Source: Clostridia bacterium
GTDB taxonomy: Bacteria; Bacillota_A; Clostridia; Christensenellales; Aristaeellaceae
DNA: 6,883 nucleotides
Assembly: GCA_009783365.1 (NCBI GenBank)
Contig: WRHG01000099.1
Coordinates: forward strand, 1-6,883
Direction: 5' to 3'
The position numbers were made by a program, and so were the translations under genes. Below, piece after piece: positions 1 to 6,105 of the stretch; within the stretch, counting starts at the first letter, position 1, and each line of letters begins with the position of its first letter. The notes under the pieces were generated by a model. That model made no database searches and was not told the origin of the DNA. It worked only from the letters and a program-made list of their open reading frames with translations.

Positions 1-1
1 G

Positions 2-1042
2 ATCATGACCGGCACCGTCTCGCAGAATGAGGAAGAATACCGTGCCGCCGAGGCGGCGGTAGCGCTGTATGGTGCTGACCGCGTCATTATTGACACCTAC
101 CCGGACAGCTTCATGGCTGAGCAGGAGACCACGGTTTCCAAGCTGGTTGCGTTCGCGTCCGACCCGGACGTGAAGGCCATCATCATGTGCCAAGGTGTCC
201 CCGGCGCCGCTCCCGCGTTCAGCAAGATCCGCGAAATGGGCCGCGACGACATCCTGTTGATCGTCGGAACCCCTCAGGAGGACCCGGAGGTCATCTCCTC
301 GGTTACTGATATCATCATGTACCAGAACGAGGTGGCTCAGGGCGACCAGATCATTGAAACATTGACCAAGTGGGGCTGCGATGTGTTCATTCATTATTCC
401 TTCCCGCGCCATATGGCCATGGAGCTGATTGTGGCCCGTCACGAGCTGCTTGAGAAGAACGCGGAGGCGTTGGGCATTTTAATGGTGGACGAGACTGCGC
501 CCGATCCCACGGCTGAAGCGGGTATGGCTGCTTCCCAGCAGTTCATCTTGGAAGATGTACCGCGCCAGATGGAGAAGTATGCCGGCAAGAAGGTTGCCTT
601 CTTTACCACCAACTGCGGCATGCAGGTCCCGCTGCAGACGGCAATTTTGGAGTTCGAGAACGCCTATTACCCGACGCCCTGCTGCCCAAGCCCCTACCAT
701 GGCTTCCCCTCCTCTCTCTCATTGGAGCTGGATGTTGCCGGAGGCAACGAGGCGGCTCTGCGTAAAGTCGCCGCGAAGCTGGCCGAGTACAACGGCACCA
801 GCCGTTATTCCACATGGGCTGCTCCTGTCGCGATGATGGAGATTGAAATTGCCGCTGCATACGCCACAGAATGGATCGCCGGCAACATCACCGAGCGCAA
901 TGACGCTGCGGCAATCTTCCAGCTCATTGAGGAGCGCAGCCCTGGCGCCAACGTAACCCTCTATACCGATGTGAAGGGCAACGAACTGGAAAACTTCTAC
1001 CTGATTCAGCTTGCTATGGTTGACTTCAACGACTATCTGTAA
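2..1042 (+). CDS. DUF3798-family ABC transporter solute-binding protein (5' partial)
   Basis: The visible 346 residues look like a periplasmic-binding-protein type 1 fold of the DUF3798 family, which is found beside RbsA-like ATPases and is presumed to bind a solute outside the membrane. The reading frame is already open at the window edge (Ile codon at 2-4). The first ATG, at 5, lies inside what appears to be the first beta-strand: the visible text starts I-M-T-G-T-V-S-Q. The signal peptide or lipobox and the true start are therefore upstream. Visible traits are alternating strand/helix segments, a central hinge-like KKVAFFTTNCGMQ stretch, and the motif PCCPSPYHGFP with paired cysteines at 680-685. 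The gene ends with TAA at 1040-1042 and is followed by a hairpin and then by its ATPase and permeases, so it is most likely the receptor of that importer. Family assignment is from memory of the family, not a search. The substrate is unknown; BMP-like nucleoside or sugar-type ligands are possible. Confidence 0.8.
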   Translation: MMTGTVSQNEEEYRAAEAAVALYGADRVIIDTYPDSFMAEQETTVSKLVAFASDPDVKAIIMCQGVPGAAPAFSKIREMGRDDILLIVGTPQEDPEVISSVTDIIMYQNEVAQGDQIIETLTKWGCDVFIHYSFPRHMAMELIVARHELLEKNAEALGILMVDETAPDPTAEAGMAASQQFILEDVPRQMEKYAGKKVAFFTTNCGMQVPLQTAILEFENAYYPTPCCPSPYHGFPSSLSLELDVAGGNEAALRKVAAKLAEYNGTSRYSTWAAPVAMMEIEIAAAYATEWIAGNITERNDAAAIFQLIEERSPGANVTLYTDVKGNELENFYLIQLAMVDFNDYL

Positions 1043-1066
1043 ATATCTCTGACTGTCCCATACATG

Positions 1067-1100
1067 AGACGGCCCGTCTGCAGTCGAGGCGGGCCTGTCT
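1067..1100 (+). terminator. GC-rich hairpin between receptor and ATPase genes, possible attenuator
   Basis: AGAC-GGCCCG (1067-1076) can pair with CGGGCC-T-GTCT (1090-1100), giving a 10-bp stem with one bulged T and a 13-base loop. A short, interrupted T-rich run (TTCTGTT) follows. An alternative smaller hairpin, AGACG-GCC-CGTCT (1067-1079), uses the same 5' arm. The weak U-run suggests a partial terminator or an mRNA-stabilising structure rather than a full stop. Such hairpins after binding-protein genes commonly let the receptor be made in excess over the membrane parts. No promoter is obvious in the remaining 40 bases before the next gene. Confidence 0.5.
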
Positions 1101-1140
1101 TTCTGTTGTGGCAGCATCTACACCATGAAGGGGGAACTTC

Positions 1141-2733
1141 ATGAGCGCGGAATATGTGCTGGAAATGAGCCGCATTTCTAAAAAATATGGCGAAAACGCA
1201 GTGCTTTCAGACGTGACGGTCGCTGTGCGTCCGGGTGAAATCCATGCGTTGTTGGGAGAGAACGGAGCCGGGAAATCAACGTTAATGAACGTGTTGTTTG
1301 GCATGCCGGTGATTCATGCTACCGGGGGGTTCGACGGCGAAGTACGCATCGACGGTGAGGCCCAGCGCATTTTATCCCCCAGCGACGCGATGAATAAGGG
1401 AATCGGTATGGTACATCAGGAGTTCATGTTGCTGCCCGGGTTTACCATTACGGAGAACATCAAGCTGAACCGTGAGATTGCCAAGTCAAACGTTATCAGC
1501 AAGATTCTTGGAAAAAATCTGGAAACGCTGAATATGAAGCGCATGGCAAAGGACGCGCGAAAAGCAATGAACGATGTGGGCATGGGAATTGACGAATACA
1601 CATTGGTGGCGGGGCTGCCTGTGGGGTATATGCAATTTGTGGAGATCGCTCGTGAAATCGACAAGTCCGATGTCCGGTTGCTGGTGTTCGACGAACCAAC
1701 CGCCGTACTCACCGAGAGCGAGGCGGAACAGCTGATCGGCGTGATGAAAGATATCGCATCGCGTGGAATCGCCATCATATTTATAACGCACCGCCTGGAA
1801 GAAGTGATAGCGGCCGCCGACCGGATCACCATCCTGCGCGACGGCCAGTTGGTGGCTACCCGCGATACGGCCGACACCACGCTGGTGGAGATGGCCGAAC
1901 TCATGATCGGAAAGACGGGCGAGGCGATTGTTAGCGCGGAGCCACGCAAGACAGTTGGCAAAAAAACGATTGCCATGTCGGTATCACACCTGACTGTGGC
2001 AATGCCGGGCGAGGCGGTAAAGGACGTTTCCTTTGAGGTGCGAGAAGGAGAGATCTTCGGCATCGGAGGTCTTGCTGGACAGGGTAAGGTCGGCGTACCC
2101 AATGGGGTGATGGGCCTGTATCCTGCTGTCGGCGAAGTGCTGTTCTACGGCGAACCGCTGCCGCTCAATAACGCCGGGCGCGCACTGAAAGCAGGCCTGG
2201 CGATGGTTTCGGAGGACAGGCGGGGCGTCGGATTGCTGCTGGATCAGTCCATTGAGGATAATATCGCCTTTAACGCCATTCAGGTAAACGGTGAATACTT
2301 GCGAGGGGGCTTGCGGAACGGCCGTGAGATCCGTAAGATGGCGGAACGGATGATTCACGATTTAGATATTCGCTGCACGTCTCCGGCGCAGCATGCCGGT
2401 ACATTGTCCGGCGGCAATCAGCAAAAGGTATGCGTAGCCCGTGCGTTGGTGTTGAATCCAAAATTCCTATTCGTCCTGGAGCCTACGAGGGGGATTGATA
2501 TCGGCGCGAAGAAACTGGTGCTGGAAACGCTTATCCGTTTAAATCGGGATCATGGCCTTACCATTGTGATGGTCAGTTCCGAATTGCTGGAACTCCGATC
2601 CATCTGCGACCGCATCGCCATCGTATCAGAAGGGAAAATTGTAGACATTTTATCCGTGGACGCCTCCAGCGCTGATTTTGGCCTGGCGATGTCTGGCATC
2701 AAGCCACAGAGAGGGGGCGTTGACGATGCGTAG
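1141..2733 (+). CDS. Sugar/nucleoside-type ABC transporter, fused double ATPase (RbsA/MglA-like)
   Basis: This 530-residue cytoplasmic ATPase holds two nucleotide-binding domains in one chain and should power the importer formed with the two permeases that follow. Length and layout fit the RbsA/MglA family (about 500 residues). Domain 1 has Walker A GENGAGKST at 39-47, Q-loop Gln93, signature LPVGY at 159-163, Walker B VFDEP with Asp184/Glu185, and switch His217. Domain 2 has a degenerate Walker A, GLAGQGKVG (310-318), keeping Lys316 but lacking the Ser/Thr. It also has a canonical signature LSGGN (422-426), Walker B FVLEP, in which Leu446 stands where Asp is usual with Glu447 kept, and the family-typical VSSE segment. 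The ATG at 1141 is supported by AAGGGGG at 1128-1134, six bases upstream. The stop overlaps the next gene by 8 bases. Family assignment is secure; the transported substrate is not known. Confidence 0.93.
   Translation: MSAEYVLEMSRISKKYGENAVLSDVTVAVRPGEIHALLGENGAGKSTLMNVLFGMPVIHATGGFDGEVRIDGEAQRILSPSDAMNKGIGMVHQEFMLLPGFTITENIKLNREIAKSNVISKILGKNLETLNMKRMAKDARKAMNDVGMGIDEYTLVAGLPVGYMQFVEIAREIDKSDVRLLVFDEPTAVLTESEAEQLIGVMKDIASRGIAIIFITHRLEEVIAAADRITILRDGQLVATRDTADTTLVEMAELMIGKTGEAIVSAEPRKTVGKKTIAMSVSHLTVAMPGEAVKDVSFEVREGEIFGIGGLAGQGKVGVPNGVMGLYPAVGEVLFYGEPLPLNNAGRALKAGLAMVSEDRRGVGLLLDQSIEDNIAFNAIQVNGEYLRGGLRNGREIRKMAERMIHDLDIRCTSPAQHAGTLSGGNQQKVCVARALVLNPKFLFVLEPTRGIDIGAKKLVLETLIRLNRDHGLTIVMVSSELLELRSICDRIAIVSEGKIVDILSVDASSADFGLAMSGIKPQRGGVDDA
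2711..2717 (+). promoter_or_regulatory. Ribosome binding site deciding the first permease start
   Basis: GAGGGGG lies 8 bases before the ATG at 2726. The in-frame ATG at 2678 has no comparable site, and its extra 16 residues read as the out-of-frame tail of the ATPase gene. This favours 2726 as the start. Confidence 0.6.
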
Positions 2734-4648
2734 TCGATGGCTGATCGTCACGGTGACCGCGCTATGCGTCATAGCGATTGCGCTGGTCGGCGTTGGTATA
2801 GGCGGCTTTGTTCTCAGCGGCGGAGCGCAACCGGAATCGTTGCTATCCGGTATGCGCCTGCGGGCGCTGCTTATCGCCACCGGTGAGGGGGCGGCCGAAT
2901 CCTTCGTTGCCGCCGCCAAGAAAGAGGCCAGAGACACCGCGCTGGCTGCCGCGGAGGAGTTGGGATCTAAGGAGAAAATGGAAGCCATCCGCGTTGCAAC
3001 TGAAAAGGCGGAAAGGGAGGCGCGCGAAAACGCCGCGGTATCTTCAATCGACTACGGTGCGGCGGATACCGGCCCGCTGGAGGTGACAGCCCAGTCGTTG
3101 CGCTTGGCGATGGCCGACTATAGCGCTGAGGAGGCGCGCGCTCAAACCGCATTTATCCAAAGGAATGCCGCCTCAGCGGAAGACGCGCTGTCAACAGCCC
3201 CGTCCGTTATTGATGATATGCCCAAAGACGACGCGGACGGCGACATGCTGATGGACGATCTGCTGTTGGAAACGGAAGAGGAACCAAGGGTGGACCTTAC
3301 CGGTTTCGTGGCGACCCCGGAGATGACCCGGCTTCAGGGGATTGTGGGCGAGCGGTATCTGGAGTTGGCGGGAGAGTTGAAGCGGATTTATTCTGTGCTG
3401 GACGATGACGCGCTGTTAACGCTGAAACCTGTCTTGCTGCCGCTCATTCACCAAAGCAACGACGATTACCCGTCTGAGTTCGACCGTTATGCCGCTGGCG
3501 GCGGTGAGCAGGGGATTCAGGACAGGATTTGGACCGCGCGTATGATCCGCTATGCCGACGATATGGTTACCATAGGCGTCGCGCTATTCATCGTTGCGCT
3601 GATGGTGCTATTCAATAAAGCGATCCAGAACCGCATGGGCCTGCCCATGATCATCATAGGCAGCTTCTTCATCCTGTTATGCGTCTTGTCGATGCTGCTG
3701 GATCTGTCCATCAACTCGCTTCTGTCCAGCGCCATCGTGCGTATGGGCATGAACAGCGTTATGGTGTTAGCAATGGTGCCGGCGATTCAGTGCGGAATCG
3801 CATTGAACCTGGGGCTTCCCGTGGGAATTATCGGCGGCTTGATCGGCGGGCTGCTGTGCATTGAGTTCGGATTTTCAGGATGGTGGGGCTTCTTATTTGC
3901 AAACCTGGCCGGCCTGCTCATCAGCGCAGTCCTTGGCTATCTGTACAGCCTGATGCTTAATAAGCTGAAAGGCAGCGAGATGGCTGTCACCACGTATGTG
4001 GGCTTCTCGGTAGTATCATTGATGTGCGTCGCTTGGGTGGTGCTGCCTTTTACGTCCCTGGTAATCAAGTGGCCCCTCGGCAACGGCCTTCGCATGACAA
4101 TTAGCCTGGAGCCGGCTTTTATGCGGTTGCTCGATCGATTTTTGGCATTCCGGATAGGCGGCGTTACCATTCCCACAGGACTGCTTCTGTTTATGGGGCT
4201 TGCCTGTTTTCTGATGTGGCTGTTTACGCGCACAAAGACCGGTATCGCCATGCAGGCAGTGGGTAACAATCCCCGTTTTGCAGAGGCTGCCGGTATCAAC
4301 GTAGACAGGATGAGAATTATCGGCACCACCCTGTCTACCATGCTCGGGGCGGTAGGCATCCTCGTTTTTTCGCAAAGCTATGGTTATATGCAGCTCTACA
4401 CCGCGCCGCGCACGCTGGGCATTGTGGCGGCTTCGGCCATATTAATCGGCGGCGCCAGCATCTCGCGAGCCCGTATCAGCCATGTGCTTATTGGAACCTT
4501 TCTGTTTCACGGCGTGCTGACACTTGGCATGCCGGTGGCAAACGCGCTGATTCCAGGTTCCACCATTTCCGAGACGATACGTATCTTGGTTTCTAATGGA
4601 ATTATATTATATGCGCTGGCCCAGAAGGGAGGCAAAACCCGTGGGTAA
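2726..4648 (+). CDS. ABC transporter permease with a large N-terminal extracytoplasmic insert
   Basis: This 640-residue integral membrane protein carries a C-terminal core of the BPD_transp_2 type, the permease family of ribose, branched-chain amino acid and BMP/nucleoside importers. The core spans about residues 281-640, with many hydrophobic segments, the loop LNKLKGSEM (411-419) and the coupling-loop motif AAGINVDR (521-528). Both motifs recur in the next gene. Ahead of the core are one membrane helix (about 5-31) and some 250 soluble residues (about 32-280), followed by the next membrane helix (about 281-300). The soluble part is rich in Ala, Glu and Lys, probably helical at 55-105, and strongly acidic at 163-186. 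Its placement between two membrane segments suggests it sits outside the cell, assuming the N terminus is inside. Core permeases of this family usually have about 300-400 residues, so this one is unusually long. It overlaps the ATPase gene by 8 bases (ATGCGTAG) and the next gene by 8 bases. Confidence 0.88.
   Translation: MRSRWLIVTVTALCVIAIALVGVGIGGFVLSGGAQPESLLSGMRLRALLIATGEGAAESFVAAAKKEARDTALAAAEELGSKEKMEAIRVATEKAEREARENAAVSSIDYGAADTGPLEVTAQSLRLAMADYSAEEARAQTAFIQRNAASAEDALSTAPSVIDDMPKDDADGDMLMDDLLLETEEEPRVDLTGFVATPEMTRLQGIVGERYLELAGELKRIYSVLDDDALLTLKPVLLPLIHQSNDDYPSEFDRYAAGGGEQGIQDRIWTARMIRYADDMVTIGVALFIVALMVLFNKAIQNRMGLPMIIIGSFFILLCVLSMLLDLSINSLLSSAIVRMGMNSVMVLAMVPAIQCGIALNLGLPVGIIGGLIGGLLCIEFGFSGWWGFLFANLAGLLISAVLGYLYSLMLNKLKGSEMAVTTYVGFSVVSLMCVAWVVLPFTSLVIKWPLGNGLRMTISLEPAFMRLLDRFLAFRIGGVTIPTGLLLFMGLACFLMWLFTRTKTGIAMQAVGNNPRFAEAAGINVDRMRIIGTTLSTMLGAVGILVFSQSYGYMQLYTAPRTLGIVAASAILIGGASISRARISHVLIGTFLFHGVLTLGMPVANALIPGSTISETIRILVSNGIILYALAQKGGKTRG
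4626..4632 (+). promoter_or_regulatory. Ribosome binding site deciding the second permease GTG start
   Basis: AGGGAGG lies 8 bases before the GTG at 4641. In-frame ATG codons at 4596 and 4611 are preceded by AT-rich sequence without a purine-rich site. The residues they would add (RWPRREAKP) are charged and read as the out-of-frame end of the previous gene. Confidence 0.65.
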
Positions 4649-5933
4649 AAAGATACGAACGCTCCTTACGGACAATGCGGTAACGATCCTGTTCATCGTG
4701 CTGTGCGCTGTCTGTTTCGCCTATTCGGGGCAATCCTTTTCCTTCCTTTTGTTTGAAATGACCTCCCGCATGACCAGGAATGCATTCATTGTGCTATCCC
4801 TGATTATACCCATTATCGCGGGCATGGGGATCAATTTTGCCATTACCATCGGCGCAATGGCGGCGCAAATATCGATTTTATGGGTGCTTGAGTGGCAAAT
4901 ACCAGGTACGCCGGGCTTTTTGGTTGCGATGCTGATGACACTGCCGATCGCGGCGCTGTTTGGCTACTTCGTAGGTAAGATTCTGAACCGAATGAAGGGG
5001 CAGGAGATGATCGGCTCCTTGATTCTCGGTTTCTTCGCCAACGGCCTGTACCAACTCCTGTTCCTTTTTATCTTTGGCAATCTGATCCCCTTGCACGCAA
5101 ACGGCCTGGTGATTAAGGGATCAACAGGTGTGGCCAATACGCTGGACATCAAACCGCAGAAGATGATGTACGCCCTGGATAATCTATGGAAGATCAAATT
5201 TGAGTTGGCACTGTACATTGTGATGGCGCTATTGGCAGTATTTGTGGTAACGCGCTTTCTGATGAAGCGCATAACGGCAAAGAGGATGATCCTTTGGATT
5301 GGGGCCGCCATAATCGGCTGCATGCTCATTCAGCTGCAATTTGTCAAGGATTGGTTCTCCATGGTACAAATTCCTATGATAACGTTTTTAATGGTTGGGC
5401 TGTTGTGCCTGTTTAACCTGGCTATCATGCGCACGCGGCTTGGGCAGCAATTCCGCGCGGTAGGATTAAGCGGCCCTGTTTCCAACGCGGCGGGCATCAA
5501 TGTGGACAGGACGCGCTTGATCGCCATCACTATCTCCACGGTACTGGCGGCTTTCGGTCAATTGATTTTCGTGCAAAATATGGGTTCCCTGCAAACCTAC
5601 GGCGCTCATGAGCAGGTGGGACTCTATGCGGGCGCAGCCATTTTGGTAGGCGGCGCGAGCATTGTGCGCGCCACAAACGGCCAAGCGCTGCTGGGCTGTT
5701 TGTTGTTCCATATGCTGTTCATTGTCGCCCCACCGGCCGGTAACAATTTATTTGGCGACGCCGCCATCGGCGAATACTTCCGCGTATTCGTGTCCTACGG
5801 CGTCATCGCCTTGGCGTTGGTGCTGCACGGCATGCGCAATCGAAAAGTGATGCGGAAGACTTTAGAGGGTCAACTGGATTTGAATGAGGGAGGACCTGGC
5901 TCGGCGGAAAGCACCGGCGATGCCATGGGCTGA
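4641..5933 (+). CDS. ABC transporter permease, BPD_transp_2 family (second subunit)
   Basis: This 430-residue integral membrane protein should pair with the preceding permease to form the channel of the importer. It shares with that protein the loop LNRMKGQEM (115-123) and the coupling-loop motif AAGINVDR (283-290), followed by a similar C-terminal half with an ILVGGASIVRA stretch. Early in the chain, GMGINFAITIGAMAAQ (61-76) resembles the substrate-path segment of ribose-type permeases. Relative to its partner it lacks the N-terminal extracytoplasmic module. It has about 57 extra residues (about 187-243) that form two more hydrophobic segments around the basic loop KRITAKR. The C-terminal tail (about 399-430) is charged and probably cytoplasmic. 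The GTG start overlaps the upstream stop as GTGGGTAA, so translation is likely coupled. No gene of this operon follows; a 172-base gap separates it from the next transporter. Confidence 0.88.
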   Translation: MGKKIRTLLTDNAVTILFIVLCAVCFAYSGQSFSFLLFEMTSRMTRNAFIVLSLIIPIIAGMGINFAITIGAMAAQISILWVLEWQIPGTPGFLVAMLMTLPIAALFGYFVGKILNRMKGQEMIGSLILGFFANGLYQLLFLFIFGNLIPLHANGLVIKGSTGVANTLDIKPQKMMYALDNLWKIKFELALYIVMALLAVFVVTRFLMKRITAKRMILWIGAAIIGCMLIQLQFVKDWFSMVQIPMITFLMVGLLCLFNLAIMRTRLGQQFRAVGLSGPVSNAAGINVDRTRLIAITISTVLAAFGQLIFVQNMGSLQTYGAHEQVGLYAGAAILVGGASIVRATNGQALLGCLLFHMLFIVAPPAGNNLFGDAAIGEYFRVFVSYGVIALALVLHGMRNRKVMRKTLEGQLDLNEGGPGSAESTGDAMG

Positions 5934-5990
5934 GAACCCCAATTCCTATTTTGCTGCGGTATTGCTCTTTCTCTATCGCGGATGAGACAA

Positions 5991-6036
5991 ATGCGGGAAT
6001 CACCCCTGCGAGCGTCCCACCCGCGTTGTTTTATTC
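5991..6036 (+). terminator. Weak terminator-like hairpin after the second permease
   Basis: GCGGG (5993-5997) can pair with CCCGC (6020-6024), extended outward by one T-G and one A-T pair, around a 22-base loop. The T-rich run TTGTTTTATT follows. The long loop weakens the call. A competing pairing, CGCGG (5977-5981) with CCGCG (6021-6025), uses the same 3' arm. Its position between two unrelated transporter sets fits an end of transcription. Confidence 0.35.
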
Positions 6037-6047
6037 TCTGTTTAAGG

Positions 6048-6073
6048 TTCATTAAAGAAAGTGACTGTATTAT
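6048..6073 (+). promoter_or_regulatory. Candidate promoter of the CUT1 sugar-transport genes
   Basis: TATTAT at 6068-6073 matches the -10 consensus at five of six positions and lies about 30 bases before the TTG start. The only nearby -35-like text is weak: TTCATT at 6048-6053 is only 14 bases away, and GGTTCA at 6046-6051 is 16 bases away. A promoter here is expected from the change of operon, but its exact elements are uncertain. Confidence 0.3.
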
Positions 6074-6080
6074 AGAGTCA
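6062..6080 (+). repeat. Inverted repeat TGACT-N9-AGTCA over the candidate -10
   Basis: TGACT (6062-6066) and AGTCA (6076-6080) are exact reverse complements around a 9-base AT-rich centre that contains the candidate -10 box. This could be an operator for a dimeric regulator or the stem of a small RNA hairpin near the 5' end of the transcript. Five-base arms occur by chance often enough that this is only suggestive. Confidence 0.3.
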
Positions 6081-6092
6081 GTTCCAAATGGG

Positions 6093-6098
6093 AGGAGG
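6093..6098 (+). promoter_or_regulatory. Strong Shine-Dalgarno site for a TTG start
   Basis: A perfect AGGAGG lies 7 bases before the TTG at 6106. An in-frame ATG at 6088 sits just upstream of, and partly against, this site and has no ribosome binding site of its own, so the TTG is preferred. Confidence 0.7.
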
Positions 6099-6105
6099 GA
6101 AACTG

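Noticed and set aside
5..7. The ATG at 5 as the real start of the receptor gene
   Set aside because: The frame is open to the window edge, the ATG falls in the first strand of the fold, and no signal peptide follows it, although an exported receptor needs one.
603..1117. Minus-strand open frames of 85 and 132 codons over the receptor gene
   Set aside because: Antisense to a well-supported gene, with no ribosome site and low-complexity Arg/Ser-rich or unrecognisable text.
1416..2102. A 228-codon open frame on the minus strand within the ATPase gene
   Set aside because: It lies wholly antisense to a gene with clear Walker and signature motifs. Its Ser/Ile/Pro-rich text is typical of a shadow frame.
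3937..4375. Minus-strand open frames of about 120-140 codons within the first permease
   Set aside because: They mirror the membrane-protein coding frame and show no family features.
6069..6074. A perfect TATAAT on the minus strand, possible leftward promoter
   Set aside because: No suitable -35 is found 16-18 bases away and no leftward gene follows it; it is the complement of the AT-rich centre of the inverted repeat.
5934..6105. A possible T-box or other riboswitch in the gap before the sugar permease
   Set aside because: The gap is short, has no T-box-like conserved sequence, and shows only simple hairpins.
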